Shown here: positions 9,375 to 19,749 of the stretch, piece by piece
Numbering within the stretch: the stretch's first letter is position 1
Layout: each line of letters begins with the position of its first letter
Assembly: GCF_000698145.1 (NCBI RefSeq)
Contig: NZ_BAXB01000004.1
Location: 62,001 to 126,000 of the forward strand
From: Geomicrobium sp. JCM 19039
GTDB lineage: Bacteria > Bacillota > Bacilli > Bacillales > Marinococcaceae
Length of the DNA: 64,000 nucleotides
Direction: 5' to 3'
Position numbers and translations under genes: made by a program
Notes under the pieces: model-generated
What the model was told of the DNA's origin: nothing
What the model saw: only the letters and a program-made list of their open reading frames with translations
The model's database searches: none

Positions 9375-10091
9375 ATGAACGTTTCCTTGTTTATCACGTG
9401 TCTTGGGGACCATTTCTATCCGAATGCAGGTCGTGCGACAGTTGAACTGTTGGAACGATTTGACTGTGATGTTGATTTCCCAGCTACACAAACATGTTGT
9501 GGTCAGCCGGCGTTTAATAGCGGCTATCATAAGGATGCGAAAAAGGCGGCAAAGCAGACCATCACCGCCTTTCAAGAATCGGAATACGTCGTCACGCCTT
9601 CTGGCTCATGTGCAGCCATGCTCCATGAATACTCACATCTTCTGAGCGACGACAAGGAGTGGGAACAAAAGGCAGAAGCGTTGGCAGAAAAGACATTTGA
9701 AGTGACGGAGTTTCTTGTAAATGTACTTGGAGTCGAAGATACAGGCGCGCGTTTTCAAGGAACGGCAACGTACCACACGTCTTGCCATATGACGAGACTT
9801 CTCGGTGTGAAAGATGCACCGATGAAGTTGCTAGAAAACGTAAAAGGGTTAGAGATGATTGACTTACCAAACAAGCATGATTGCTGTGGGTTTGGCGGTA
9901 CGTTTGCCGTGAAAATGCCACAGATTTCCACAGAGATGGTACAAGAGAAAGCCGATTGTGTAAGAGAAACGAATGCAGACATTTTAATCGGAGCGGATGC
10001 GGGTTGTTTAATGAACATCGGAGGGAAGTTGTCACGGGAAAAAAGCGGTGTTCGCGTAATGCACATTACCGAAGTCTTGAATCATCAATAA
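9375..10091 (+). CDS. lutA: Lactate utilisation protein A (Fe-S oxidoreductase subunit)
   Basis: One subunit of the LutABC L-lactate dehydrogenase complex, which oxidises lactate to pyruvate. Two cysteine-rich CCG domains are seen: TCCGQPAFNSGY in the N-terminal half and DCCGFGGTFA in the C-terminal half, each with an earlier single Cys. I prefer the ATG at 9375 (MNVSLFITCLGD), nine bases from AAAGGAG; an ATG at 9369 is only three bases from it. About 238 residues. It begins 20 bases after the permease and 21 bases before lutB. Confidence 0.9.
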   Translation: MNVSLFITCLGDHFYPNAGRATVELLERFDCDVDFPATQTCCGQPAFNSGYHKDAKKAAKQTITAFQESEYVVTPSGSCAAMLHEYSHLLSDDKEWEQKAEALAEKTFEVTEFLVNVLGVEDTGARFQGTATYHTSCHMTRLLGVKDAPMKLLENVKGLEMIDLPNKHDCCGFGGTFAVKMPQISTEMVQEKADCVRETNADILIGADAGCLMNIGGKLSREKSGVRVMHITEVLNHQ

Positions 10092-10112
10092 TACGTAGAG
10101 GAGGACGATTCC

Positions 10113-11546
10113 GTGCCATTACGAGTAGGTAGCGATGCATTTGCCGAGCGAGTTGACACAGGCCTGGAAGATGCGTTCATGCGAGGGGCGGTACGCTCAG
10201 CGCAAGAGCGTTTGCGGGAGCGTAAACATACATCCTCAGAGCAGCTCGGAGATTGGGAAGCGTGGCGTGATCACGGAGAGGAAATCCGTACACATACGCT
10301 CAATCATTTAGACTATTACCTGGAACAGCTGAGCGACAACATTGCTGAAATGGGTGGGCACGTATTCTTCGCAGAAACGGCGGAAGAAGCGAATGCATAC
10401 GTGCGTGAAGTTGCCAGGAAAAAAGAAGCGAAGAAGATTGTTAAATCAAAGTCGATGGTCACCGAAGAAATCTCATTAAACGAAGTTCTCGAAGCCGATG
10501 GTCGAGAAGTGATCGAGACAGACCTAGGTGAGTACATTCTCCAAATTGATGATCATGACCCACCTTCTCACATTGTCGCGCCTGCACTTCATAAAAACCG
10601 CTCCCAAATTCGAGATGTGTTTACAGAGCGAAAAGGGTACAGCAAAACAGATGATCCGGATGAACTCACACGTTTCGCGCGTGAACAGCTTCGCCAAGAG
10701 TTTTTGGATGCTGACCTTGGCATTACCGGTTGCAACTTTGCGGTCGCAGAATCAGGTTCAATTTCACTTGTGACGAATGAAGGAAACGCGAGACTTGTAA
10801 GTGCATTGCCAAAAACCCAAGTGACCGTAATGGGGATGGAGCGGATCGTTCCGACGTGGGAAGAGCTCGACGTATTGGTCAGTCTGCTTTGTCGCAGTGC
10901 CGTTGGCCAAAAGCTAACGTCATACATTACAGGTCTCACTGGACCGAAAACCGAGGGCGAGGTGGACGGTCCAGAAGAATTTCACCTCGTCATCGTCGAT
11001 AACGGACGCTCCAAAATCTTAGGAACACAATTTCAATCCGCATTGCACTGTATCCGTTGTGCTGCTTGTGTGAACGTGTGCCCAGTCTATCGTCACGTCG
11101 GTGGTCATGCGTACGGGTCCATTTATAACGGGCCGATTGGCGCGGTCCTTACACCGCTTCTCGATGGGTATGAGAACAATAAAGACTTGCCATATGCTTC
11201 GTCATTATGCGCAGCGTGTACAGAAGCTTGTCCAGTAAAAATTCCGTTGCATGAACATTTGATTGCTCACCGCCAAATCATTACCGAAAAAGAAAAGTTA
11301 GGCTCTATGCCTGAGCGTTGGTCAATGAGACTATTTGGTACCGGTGTGAGTCGTTCGAAACTTTATCGTCTCGCTTCCAAGAATGCTCACCTTGCCTTAA
11401 AGCCTTGGACAAAAGGGGATCGCATATCTTCGGGACCGAGCTTAATTAAAGAATGGACACGTTCACGTGATCTACCTGCGCCTTCTCGCGACCGTTTTCG
11501 CGATTGGTGGATGCGTCGCGGCAAAGGAGAGGGTCAAGATGAGTAG
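10113..11546 (+). CDS. lutB: Lactate utilisation protein B (iron-sulphur subunit)
   Basis: Core subunit of LutABC. A protein of 477 residues: an N-terminal LUD domain ([20 protein letters not shown] near residue 205) and a ferredoxin-like part with two 4Fe-4S motifs, [15 protein letters not shown] near residue 312 and [13 protein letters not shown] near residue 368. The start is a GTG at 10113 with GAGGAGG upstream. Its stop overlaps the start of lutC (ATGAGTAG), indicating translational coupling. Confidence 0.93.
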   Translation: MPLRVGSDAFAERVDTGLEDAFMRGAVRSAQERLRERKHTSSEQLGDWEAWRDHGEEIRTHTLNHLDYYLEQLSDNIAEMGGHVFFAETAEEANAYVREVARKKEAKKIVKSKSMVTEEISLNEVLEADGREVIETDLGEYILQIDDHDPPSHIVAPALHKNRSQIRDVFTERKGYSKTDDPDELTRFAREQLRQEFLDADLGITGCNFAVAESGSISLVTNEGNARLVSALPKTQVTVMGMERIVPTWEELDVLVSLLCRSAVGQKLTSYITGLTGPKTEGEVDGPEEFHLVIVDNGRSKILGTQFQSALHCIRCAACVNVCPVYRHVGGHAYGSIYNGPIGAVLTPLLDGYENNKDLPYASSLCAACTEACPVKIPLHEHLIAHRQIITEKEKLGSMPERWSMRLFGTGVSRSKLYRLASKNAHLALKPWTKGDRISSGPSLIKEWTRSRDLPAPSRDRFRDWWMRRGKGEGQDE

Positions 11547-12255
11547 AGGTACGGTTCAAAATCGGACATCATTTCTGAACAACATTGCAGAAAAGATGGG
11601 TAGAGCGCGTGTCGATCACGTGGAACGCCCAGTTTATAAGCACCGCCCTCAATGGGAGGTATACGCAGATGCGACGGCAGATGAGCTTCTAGACGTATTT
11701 AAAGAGCAGTGCCAGCACATTCATACAGATGTAATTGAAGTTGAAAAAAGTGGTGTCGCCAGAGCGGTAGCGGAAACCTTCGGTCGTTATCAAGCCGAGT
11801 CGTATCTCATGTGGGACGATCCGCGCCTTAAAGATGTGGGTCTAGATGATCGTTTTCAAGAGCAGATGAAGCAACTGGACGTGGACACATTTATTTGGAA
11901 CCCGGTAAGTGATGACAACATTCGTGTTGCCGAACAGGCAACGGTCGGGATTACGTACAGCGACATGACACTTGCGGAGTCTGGGACCGTCGTATTGTTC
12001 AGTTCAAGTGAGAAAGGCAGAGCGGTAAGCCTCTTACCCGAGACGTATATTGCCATTATCCCGAAAAGCTCTCTCGTACCGAGAATGACACAAGCGACTT
12101 ACGAGATTCATCAACGGGTAGAAAATGGTGAACGCTTGCCGTCTTGCATCAATTTCATATCCGGACCCTCTAACAGCGCAGATATTGAAATGAGCCTTGT
12201 CGTTGGCGTGCACGGACCGGTAAAAGCAACGTACATCGTGTTTGATGATGAGTAA
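11539..12255 (+). CDS. lutC: Lactate utilisation protein C
   Basis: Third subunit of the lactate oxidation complex, LUD family, about 238 residues. Conserved segments: [20 protein letters not shown]-type strand near residue 140 and [22 protein letters not shown] near the C-terminus. The ATG at 11539 with GGAGAGGG upstream fits the family's N-terminus (SRGTVQNR...[11 protein letters not shown]); the frame is open further upstream but that part belongs to lutB. Last gene of the operon, followed by a strong terminator. Confidence 0.92.
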   Translation: MSRGTVQNRTSFLNNIAEKMGRARVDHVERPVYKHRPQWEVYADATADELLDVFKEQCQHIHTDVIEVEKSGVARAVAETFGRYQAESYLMWDDPRLKDVGLDDRFQEQMKQLDVDTFIWNPVSDDNIRVAEQATVGITYSDMTLAESGTVVLFSSSEKGRAVSLLPETYIAIIPKSSLVPRMTQATYEIHQRVENGERLPSCINFISGPSNSADIEMSLVVGVHGPVKATYIVFDDE

Positions 12256-12269
12256 TTCGCTCATAAAGA

Positions 12270-12305
12270 AAAACTTCCCGATCTTTTTGATCGGGAAGTT
12301 TTTCT
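12270..12305 (+). terminator. Terminator of the lut operon
   Basis: AACTTCCCGATC pairs perfectly with GATCGGGAAGTT over a five-T loop, followed by TTTCT. Confidence 0.92.
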
Positions 12306-12415
12306 ATTCTCGTATGTCGGTTTGGGAAACAAATTGGCTCCAATCAGTCACTTTCGTTTGAATCTGTTGCCAATGGGCTGTCTTTGGAAACAAATATCCA
12401 ATGGCATTCCTTAGC

Positions 12416-12757
12416 CTATCTTATAAATGGAATAGACAGCGGGTATTTGTACAATTCGCCGTTCGATGCTTTGACGGTCGCGATGATAACGAATACGATC
12501 CAGGCAATGCTGACGATAAATACGAGCACGAAGCCAATAAATACGAATATGAGAATAGATGAGACGATCGCATAAATGAAATAAGAAATCTGAAAATTGA
12601 CGGCGGCTTTTCCGTGCGCATCCACATATTCAGACTCATGACGTTTGATGAGCCAAAGAATGAGAGGAGCGAAAAGTGTGGCCAACGGAATGATGAAGCC
12701 AGAAAATGCACTCAAATGCACAAATAACCCATACGTTCGTTCTGTTGTAGCATCCAT
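12416..12757 (-). CDS. DUF4870 membrane protein
   Basis: A protein of 113 residues typical of DUF4870: a TYGLFVHLSAFSGFIIPLAT opening, the loop LIKRHESEYVDAHGKAAVNF, and two to three long hydrophobic helices ending FVIIATVKASNGE. Function unknown. Divergent from the neighbouring hydrolase; AGGAG precedes the start. Confidence 0.85.
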   Translation of the reverse strand: MDATTERTYGLFVHLSAFSGFIIPLATLFAPLILWLIKRHESEYVDAHGKAAVNFQISYFIYAIVSSILIFVFIGFVLVFIVSIAWIVFVIIATVKASNGELYKYPLSIPFIR

Positions 12758-12835
12758 TGTATACCACTCCTGAAAACTACGTGATTATTCAGTGTATTCA
12801 TGATACGTTGGCATTATGTTAAGGGGTGTGGACAC

Positions 12836-13624
12836 ATGAGAATCAGAAACATACTCGTCGTTATCGTAGCTGTATTTTTAGCCGTTATCAGTTTGCTATA
12901 TTTTCTTCAAGAGCAGATCATTTTTCACCCAACCGCTGTGGATGAGGCACAAACGGCACGGTTAGACGATTCGGTCGGTGTGGAAGAGATGATCGTACAA
13001 ACGCCGGATGGCACGCTGTTACACGGTTGGTTCGTTGGGGATTCAACAGAGGACGTGATCTTTTATTACGGTGGCAATGCCGAAAATGTGTCAACCAAAG
13101 CGGCCGAAGTGAACGAGCGCTGGCCAGAAAGAAATGTCGTACTCATGAATTACCGGGGCTACGGTGCAAGCGAGGGTACGCCAGGTGAAGAAGAACTATT
13201 TTCGGATGCGCTCTACGTGTATGATGCAGTGGCCGAGAACGCTGAACAAATCACGGTGATGGGCAGGAGCTTAGGAACGGCTGTTGCCGCGTATGTGGCG
13301 GACAACCGAGACGTTGACCGTGCGATTTTCGTGACACCATTTGATCGGCTAGCAAGCGTAGGTGCCGCGCAGTTCCCGTTTTTACCGGTCGATATGTTGT
13401 TGCGCCATTCGTTTGAGACGAAGAAGCATTTGCACGACGTAAACATCCCGATGCTCATGATCGTTGCCGGTGACGATGAAGTTGTCCCCTTCGATCGTAG
13501 CCGTGCCTTATACGAATCACAAGACACAGCTGAATGGATCGTCATTGACGAACACGGGCACAACACGATTCATGCAGACCCAACGTATTGGGAGGTGATT
13601 GAACGCTTCTTAGAATCGGAGTGA
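12836..13624 (+). CDS. Membrane-anchored alpha/beta hydrolase (BEM46/ABHD13-like)
   Basis: A protein of 262 residues with one N-terminal membrane segment (about residues 7-24) and an alpha/beta-hydrolase domain facing out. The oxyanion region is FYYGGNAENV, the strand NYRGYGASEGTPGEEE precedes the nucleophile elbow GRSLG (Ser145), and the acid and base are likely Asp213/214 (AGDDEVVP) and a His in EHGHNTIH. The start at 12836 follows AAGGGGTG; an in-frame start 36 bases upstream lacks one. Substrate unknown. Its end overlaps the convergent gene by 15 bases. Confidence 0.85.
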   Translation: MRIRNILVVIVAVFLAVISLLYFLQEQIIFHPTAVDEAQTARLDDSVGVEEMIVQTPDGTLLHGWFVGDSTEDVIFYYGGNAENVSTKAAEVNERWPERNVVLMNYRGYGASEGTPGEEELFSDALYVYDAVAENAEQITVMGRSLGTAVAAYVADNRDVDRAIFVTPFDRLASVGAAQFPFLPVDMLLRHSFETKKHLHDVNIPMLMIVAGDDEVVPFDRSRALYESQDTAEWIVIDEHGHNTIHADPTYWEVIERFLESE

Positions 13625-14373
13625 TAAACAAGTGAGGCTTCCGTCTTGTTTTTCGAACTCAGACATGTCTAGTTCAATAATGGGTAGGCCGAGTTTTTGC
13701 AATTGTTCACGAGTCTGTGGATAACCTTTTGGCATGATTAAGTGATCGTTGATCCGTAGGCAGTTGGCCGCATACGCTTCCTCATCCGGCACAACGATTC
13801 GATCAAACGTTGTAAACGCTGGGTCTTGGACAAATTCCCCTGCGACGAGCATGTAGTTGTCTCCCATGTACGTACAGCCCGTTTTAAGGTGAAGAATGTG
13901 CTGCACCGGAACGGTCGAACTACTCACATTAAACGCGTAAGGATCTCCATTAACTGCGTGGCGCCTTTTTCATTCGTACGATCTGATATGCCGATGTAAA
14001 CATGGTTTTCCACACGAAGCACGTCGCCGCCTTCAAGTGTTCCAGGGGGAACGATCGTTTCAGTTGTGTTAAATAACGGCGTGAGCGTGTCTCTCATAAG
14101 AGCCGTTTCTTCGATTCGCTCAGGTGTGCCCGGTCGAGTCAAAATGGCGCAATCCGGCAACACGACAGCGGGGTCTTCCACAAAAGTCGAATCAGGAAAA
14201 CGATCATCAGCAGGTAGAACGGTTACTTGAACTCCGCAGTCTTTAAGCGCTTGAACGTAGTTGGCATGTTGCTCACGGGCGCGGGTAAGATCAGGTTTTC
14301 CAAGGGTGGCTTCGGTGAGGCCTGAGCTAAAATTTTCACTAACTTCTTTCACGATGGCATGGGTAATCTTCAT
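13610..14373 (-). CDS. ddaH: Dimethylarginine dimethylaminohydrolase-like amidinohydrolase
   Basis: Guanidino-group modifying enzyme of the DDAH/arginine deiminase fold, predicted to make citrulline and dimethylamine from dimethylarginine. Visible: DSTFVEDPAVVL (substrate loop), GTLEGGDVLR, HLKTGCTYMG with the catalytic His, and the nucleophile Cys in SLTCLSLRF at the very C-terminus. About 254 residues after correcting one frame break near 13925 (LTRL... to STVPVQHIL). A related amidinohydrolase with a different substrate is possible. Confidence 0.82.
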
Positions 14374-14395
14374 GATCGGTTCACCTCATTGATTG

Positions 14396-14896
14396 TTATG
14401 TAAGCAGTTTGTAGAAATAGATTTCATCATGGTAGACGTCGTCAATGCAAAGGGATGCGTAGCGAATGCCTTCTCGTTCATAACCGAGTGATGAATACAG
14501 GGATATGGCGGCGTGATTGTGGACAAGTGTGGTCAGCTCTAATCGGTGCACGCCGGCGTTTTCTGCCCACGTCTCTGCATGATGTATGAGCTGTGAACCT
14601 ACACCTTGCCCTCTTGCCCGCTCTTCAACACCGATGACGACAGACGCTCGGTGCCGGGTTCTTTGTAAGTCATTTCCCATGATAAATACATAGCCACATC
14701 GTGTTTCATTAGCAGCTACTGCAACAAACCAGCGGCTATGCGGAGTGTGTTGAATGTTTTGAATGTGCTTTTCTAATCCTTCCAGGCTTATTTTTCGCTC
14801 ACCAGGGTGAAACAGCATGACATTCGATGCGTCAACGTGCTTTAATAGGCGAGCGAGTGGTGCTGCGTCATCTCGGGTGACCTCTCTCACGAACAT
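14396..14896 (-). CDS. GNAT-family N-acetyltransferase
   Basis: GNAT enzyme of 166 residues resembling ribosomal-protein or spermidine-type acetyltransferases. The acetyl-CoA motif is ERARGQGVGSQLIHHAE, followed by LELTTLVHNHAAISLYSSLG. The start at 14896 is chosen because AGGAG lies eight bases upstream; a more 5' ATG would place the ribosome binding site inside the gene. It lies 22 bases upstream of ddaH on the same strand, so the two may be cotranscribed. Substrate unknown. Confidence 0.8.
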   Translation of the reverse strand: MFVREVTRDDAAPLARLLKHVDASNVMLFHPGERKISLEGLEKHIQNIQHTPHSRWFVAVAANETRCGYVFIMGNDLQRTRHRASVVIGVEERARGQGVGSQLIHHAETWAENAGVHRLELTTLVHNHAAISLYSSLGYEREGIRYASLCIDDVYHDEIYFYKLLT

Positions 14897-14993
14897 ACAA
14901 AAAACTCCTATCATTTTTACTTATCCCTACCTATTCGACATTGTTAGTCGTGTTTTCCTTCAAGCTACCGTAAACTATTTTATAAAAGGAGTG

Positions 14994-15771
14994 ATGAGTT
15001 TGAGTAACTTTAAAAAAACCGTTCAACAAACGTTTTCCTCTGCCTCTGCCAATTATGTCACGAGTCAACTTCATGCCAAAGGTGAGGATTTGGGTCTGCT
15101 CGTGGCCGAGTTGGAGCATAACCAGTATGAGCGTTTGTTAGACATTGCGACCGGTGCGGGTCACGTGAGTTTAGCCGCAGCCCCCCATGTGAATGAAGTA
15201 ACAGCGATGGACTTAACGAAAGAAATGCTCGAGACGGCCGAGGCGTTTATTACAAAGAACGGTTTTGAGAATGTATCCTTCGTTGAAGGGGACGCAGAAA
15301 AGCTAGATTTTCCCGATTCATCGTACGATGTTGCTGTATGCCGCATTGCGGCTCACCACTTTGAACGGCCAGATCGATTTCTTGAAGGTGCGCACCGTGT
15401 TATCCAACCTGGAGGTAGTTTATACATCTTGGACAACACTGCACCTGATTGATGATTGGGACACGTTTTATAATACGGTTGAAAAGAAGCGTGACCCGAG
15501 TCATTTCCGTGCGTGGAAGAAAAGCGAGTGGGTGCAGATGGTCGAACGTGCAGGCTTTACTGTAGAGCGTGTCCAGCGCTTTACGAAAACGTTTCTCTTT
15601 ACGGATTGGTGCGATCGTTTGGACGTGCCGAACGAAACGAGAAAAGAATTGACCGATTTGTTGTTAGCATCACCAGACGACCATAAACAGAAATTCAACA
15701 TCATCACAAAAAGAGATGAACTGCAATCGTTTGCTGGGGAGTCCATCCTTTTGCACGCGGTGAAAAACTAG
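14994..15771 (+). CDS. Class I SAM-dependent methyltransferase
   Basis: Small-molecule methyltransferase of the UbiE/YcgJ type, about 259 residues after correction. SAM-binding motif I is LLDIATGAGHVSLAAAP, motif II region AMDLTKEMLETA, then VEGDAEKLDFPDSSYDVAVC and HRVIQPGGSLYILD. The frame breaks at about 15445, after DNTAPD; the other frame continues WDTFYNTVEKKRDPSH to the end. The ATG at 14994 follows AAAAGGAG. Substrate unknown. A terminator follows at once. Confidence 0.85.
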
Positions 15772-15772
15772 A

Positions 15773-15805
15773 GAAATGCGGGGGAATTTGTCCCCGCATT
15801 TCTCT
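15773..15805. terminator. Bidirectional terminator
   Basis: AGAAATGCGGGG and CCCCGCATTTCT pair perfectly over an eight-base loop between two convergent genes. Confidence 0.85.
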
Positions 15806-17126
15806 ATACAAACAGTAAACCGATCGCTATCGGAATGAATGACCAGATGAGAATAATGACACAAAAGCCCATGATGTCACGTACTTTAAGTCCAGCAATC
15901 GCGAGAAGTGGCAACGTCCAAAACGGCTGAATCATGTTCGTCCACGCATCTCCCCAAGCGACCGCCATCGCAATTCTTGCGGGTTCTGCACCGATTTCAT
16001 AGGCAGCACTCATCATAATCGGTCCTTGAACGGCCCACTGACCACCACCAGAAGGGACGAAGAAGTTCACAATGGCAGCGCTAATAAATGTGAAAAGGGG
16101 AAACGTTGCTTCATTGGAAATGAGAATGAACATTTCCGACATCATATCCGATAAACCTGATTCGACCATCATGCCCATGATCCTGCGTAAAAGGGAAACT
16201 GAATAATAATGCCACCGGCGTTACGCACCGCGTCACTCACTGTTTTTAGAAACCTTCGGGGCGTTTTGTGCAACAAGATACCTAGAAACAGAAACGTGAA
16301 ATTAACGATGTTTAAGTTAAGATCCAGACCGTTTTGCACGAAATGCATGACGACGAATATGAGTCCGAGGCCCCCGATCACGAGCGAGATGATCTGACTG
16401 TTTTCTAATCGATCAGCTGGTGTTTTTGGCTTGTCATCTGTCGTTTCTTCCTTAGCCGCGGCATGTTCGGTAAAGACGGGTTCAATTTTTTGTGATGAGT
16501 CTGCAGCTCTCATGAGCAATCGGTTCATAATTGGCAGTAAGATGACCATTGTAATGACGATGAACAGGTTAAATGGTGAAAACAACGTCTCCCCGATGGG
16601 GATTGTCCCCATCATATCTTCGAGAAAGTGACCGGGGGTGGCGATGGTGAGTGGGATGGAGCCAGATAGTCCGCCGTGCCAGACGAGCATCCCACTGTAA
16701 GCGGAGGCGACGAGCAAGCGGAAGTTCACTTTGGGCACTTGTTGGACGACGTGACGTGCGAACAGTGCCCCGATGACTAAGCCAAACCCATAGTTAATGA
16801 GGCAGGCAAGGGTTGCGACGAGGGTGACGAGCATGATCGCTTGTCCAGGTGTATTGGCGAACAATGCTAAGCGGGCAAGGATGCTTTTTACGACGGAGCT
16901 ATTGGCGAGTATGTAGCCGGTCACGACGACTAAAGACATTTGCATCGCGAACTCTAATAAGTCCCAAAACCCTTCTCCAAAACTGTACCATGGCAATGGG
17001 TGAACTGTCGGTGATGAAAATGCCGAGTAAAAAGACGATAAAAGTTAAAATGAGGGCGAAAAGAAAGGCATCAGGCAAATAGCGTTGGACGAGTCGGTCG
17101 CAAAAACGTGTTACGTGCGTAAACAT
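15804..17126 (-). CDS. atoE: Short-chain fatty acid transporter (AtoE family)
   Basis: Predicted membrane importer of short-chain fatty acids such as acetoacetate or butyrate, about 440 residues. Three overlapping reading frames together cover the whole family: residues from THVTRFCDRLVQRYLPDAF, then AMQMSLVVVTGYILA through LVWHGGLSGSIPL, then FFVPSGGGQWAVQGPIM to the C-terminus. Breaks lie near 16975 and 16175. The conserved HGGLSGS and PSGGGQWAVQGP segments are intact. Acetoacetate made by the HMG-CoA lyase in this window could be a substrate, but that is only suggestive. Confidence 0.85.
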
Positions 17127-17245
17127 GAGCTAGTCACCTCTTTTGTTATATTGTTTGAATAATCATACCATTTAATCTTTTTTGTTGTGGAAAGAATTTT
17201 GTGATCTAAGGTACACTAATAACAGAAGCTTAGGAGGTGGACGGT

Positions 17246-18310
17246 TTGGGAACAAACCCGCATGATTTTTTGTATGAAATGCTACGTACGCCCTCACCAT
17301 CAGGACGAGAAGACGAGCTTCAAGAGAAATGGTTGGAATACGTGAAGTCATCGGCTGATGAGCTACGTACAGACGGGGCAGGAAACGCGTATGCGATTTT
17401 ACAGCCTGAAGCACCGTTTCGCGTATTGCTTGCTGGGCATAGTGATGAGATTGGATTTATGATTAAGCATATTGATGAGTCTGGCTTTTTGCGAGTGGAA
17501 CCTCTTGGCGGCATTAGTCCGTTGCCAGCGCTAGGCATGCGTGTGACCGTACTCGGAACAAACGGAACAATTACTGGAATCTTTGGCACAAATGCTGAAC
17601 ATCATGGCGGGGCAAATGAGAAAATGACGACCGATGATCTGTACATTGACTGCGGCGTCACGACGAAAGCAGAAATTGAGAGATACATACAAATTGGGGA
17701 TCCTGCAGTGTATGATATCGAGCCGCAGCTGTTATTAAATGAAAGTTTAAGTGGAAGAGGGCTTGATAATCGCACGGGATCGTATATCGTTGCAGAAGTT
17801 ATCCGCAGATTAAAGGATGAAACCCTCTCTGTAGGTGTGTATGGCGTGAGTACGGTCAATGAAGAAACAAATATGGGGGGTGCGTTTTTTGCAGGTGCGA
17901 TGACGAAGCCGACGATCGCGATCGCGCTGGATGTGACGTTTGCTACTGATTTCCCAAGTGCTAGTCCCCAGAAAAATGGGGATGTTCGCTTACAAAAGGG
18001 TCCTGTATTAGCAAAAGGAGCGCCGATTAACCGAAAGGTGAATGAACTGCTTGAACGTGCGGCCAAGGATGAAGGCATTTCTCTTCAGTATGAATTGACA
18101 CCAAAAACAACAGGGACGGATGCTGACCAGTTGCGTTTAACCGGTTCTGGCGTACCGGTGGCGGTGTTGTCATTGCCGCTTCGGTATATGCATGCGCCCC
18201 AAGAAATGATTGCTCTACAAGACATTGAGCAAGAAATCACACTGTTAACACGTTTCATTTTAAACTTAACGGGAAAAGAGGATATAAAACCTGTTCACGT
18301 TCCGAACTAA
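17246..18310 (+). CDS. M42-family metallo-aminopeptidase
   Basis: Dinuclear metal aminopeptidase or endoglucanase-like deblocking peptidase, cytoplasmic, 354 residues. Metal ligands are all visible: His65 and Asp67 (AGHSDEIGF), Asp174 (GLDNRTGSY), Glu206/Glu207 (NEETNMGG), Asp229 (ALDVTFATD) and His316 (RYMHAPQEM). I choose the TTG at 17246, eight bases from TAGGAGGTG; the upstream in-frame GTG is part of the ribosome binding site. Uninterrupted. It is followed after 22 bases by a DJ-1/PfpI gene on the same strand. Confidence 0.92.
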   Translation: MGTNPHDFLYEMLRTPSPSGREDELQEKWLEYVKSSADELRTDGAGNAYAILQPEAPFRVLLAGHSDEIGFMIKHIDESGFLRVEPLGGISPLPALGMRVTVLGTNGTITGIFGTNAEHHGGANEKMTTDDLYIDCGVTTKAEIERYIQIGDPAVYDIEPQLLLNESLSGRGLDNRTGSYIVAEVIRRLKDETLSVGVYGVSTVNEETNMGGAFFAGAMTKPTIAIALDVTFATDFPSASPQKNGDVRLQKGPVLAKGAPINRKVNELLERAAKDEGISLQYELTPKTTGTDADQLRLTGSGVPVAVLSLPLRYMHAPQEMIALQDIEQEITLLTRFILNLTGKEDIKPVHVPN

Positions 18311-18332
18311 AGGGTAAAGGAGAGAATTGAGC

Positions 18333-18883
18333 ATGGCGAAGATTCTTATTCTTACAGGTGACGCAGTAGAAGCGTTAGAAGTATTTTATCCGTACTATCG
18401 TTTTCTCGAAGCAGGCATGGAAGCGGACATCGCGTCTCCGTCTGTGAAATCGCTGTATACCGTCAACCATGATTTCATTGAAGGATACGAGACGTTTGTG
18501 GAAAAGCTTCGTATGAACTCCAAAGTCATATTGCATTTGCGGACGTTCGGCCCGAAGAGTATGATGGATTGATTTTGCCTGGAGGACGCGCCCCTGAGTA
18601 CATTCGCATGCATGAACGCACCCCGGCGATTGTGAATCACTTTCTAGATGAGAACAAACCGGTCGGTGCAATCTGTCACGCGGTACAAGTGTTTGCAGCG
18701 GTTGCTGGAGAACGTCTGAAAGGCCGGGAGTTGACCGCGTACGCTGCGTGTAAACCTGAAGTTGAGGCTGTTGGTGCGACGTTTCGATCAGAGAAAGTGT
18801 ATGTCGACGGCAACCTCGTATCTGGCCATGCGTGGGATGATTTACCCGGCTTCATGAGAGAGTTTATGAAACTCGTCCAGTAG
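18333..18883 (+). CDS. DJ-1/PfpI-family protein
   Basis: Glutamine-amidotransferase-like fold of about 183 residues used by proteases, glyoxalases and deglycases of this superfamily. The N-terminus KILILTGDAVEALEVFYPYY and the nucleophile elbow GAICHAVQVFAAV with its Cys are clear; LILPGGRAPEY precedes it. The frame breaks between about 18520 and 18565. The ATG at 18333 follows AAAGGAGAG. Exact activity is unknown. Probably an operon with the M42 gene. Confidence 0.82.
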
Positions 18884-18894
18884 AGGAGGCTTCT

Positions 18895-19133
18895 ATGAAC
18901 GGAAAAGCGATTGCGTCACTCATATTAGGGATCGCATCTTTCTTTATTTCTTGGTTTGGCTTTTTAACCGCCGTGGTTGGTATCGTGCTCGGTCTGATGG
19001 CCCGAAGAGAAATTGGTTCCGGAGCGAAGGAGCCGGAGTAGCGATTTCAGGAATTATTATTAACGGTCTTTCTATCTTGCTAAATGTGTTGCTTTTAGTG
19101 TTAGGTATTGCCTTTTTAGGCATGTTTTTGTAA
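18895..19133 (+). CDS. DUF4190-like small membrane protein
   Basis: About 79 residues with two hydrophobic helices: GKAIASLILGIASFFISWFG and, in the neighbouring frame, GVAISGIIINGLSILLNVLL. The alternation of a LGIASFF helix, a short MARREIG loop and a GAGVAISGI helix is that of DUF4190. One frame break near 19010-19030 joins the two halves. GAGGAGG precedes the ATG at 18895, 11 bases after the previous gene. Confidence 0.7.
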
Positions 19134-19141
19134 CTTTGTTG

Positions 19142-19177
19142 GAGCTTGCAACGTACATCTGTTGCAAGCTTTATTTT
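19142..19177 (+). terminator. Terminator
   Basis: AGCTTGCAAC pairs with GTTGCAAGCT over an eight-base loop, followed by TTATTTT. Confidence 0.8.
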
Positions 19178-19187
19178 GGGGTGAGAA

Positions 19188-19718
19188 ATGTTGAAAAGAA
19201 CTGGGGAATTGGTGTTAAGCATTATTGGGCTAAGTGTGCATGGATTTATGAGTTTCATCGCTTTAGTCTTCGCGTTACAAATTCATTTTCTCTTTGGAGT
19301 AGGAAGAAACTTTGCAGAAGCAGATCCATTAGTAACTCCTGAAGACCTGTATGCGTTTGATCTCGTCCTCGGTGTTCTTGTCCCTTTTACGTGGTTCGTT
19401 ACGATTTTGCAATTTTTAGCCATCGTTCCCGTAGCAATGGCACTCTATTGGTATCGAAGCAAATCAAAACGAGCGGGCATTATATTTATTGTTGTCGGTG
19501 CTTTAAGCATTATCATCACAGTTGGATTGGGAATGTTATACGGTGGGTTATACGTAGCAGCGGGCATCATGTTGCTCGTTAGAAAGCCTCCACTGAGAGA
19601 AGATAGACCGGTAGAGAACATTTACGGAGCTGACAAGCGCTTGCGAGAAATTGAGGAAGAGCAGATGGAGCGAAAAGAACGGTTTGAGGAACAAGAAAAA
19701 ACGGACGAACGCACGTAA
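19188..19718 (+). CDS. DUF4064-like membrane protein
   Basis: A protein of 176 residues. Three to four hydrophobic helices (about 9-37, 58-82, 92-118) with the KRTGELVLSIIG opening seen in DUF4064, then a highly charged, probably cytoplasmic tail (REIEEEQMERKERFEEQEK) likely to form a helix. GGGTGAG precedes the ATG. Function unknown. Confidence 0.75.
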   Translation: MLKRTGELVLSIIGLSVHGFMSFIALVFALQIHFLFGVGRNFAEADPLVTPEDLYAFDLVLGVLVPFTWFVTILQFLAIVPVAMALYWYRSKSKRAGIIFIVVGALSIIITVGLGMLYGGLYVAAGIMLLVRKPPLREDRPVENIYGADKRLREIEEEQMERKERFEEQEKTDERT

Positions 19719-19742
19719 CAATACGTGTGCTCGTCCGTTTTT
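19698..19742. terminator. Bidirectional terminator
   Basis: AAACGGACGA and TCGTCCGTTT pair, with an inner GCACGTA/TACGTGT-type stem; T-runs follow on both strands. It overlaps the last codons of the DUF4064 gene. Confidence 0.8.
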
Positions 19743-19749
19743 CCTATTT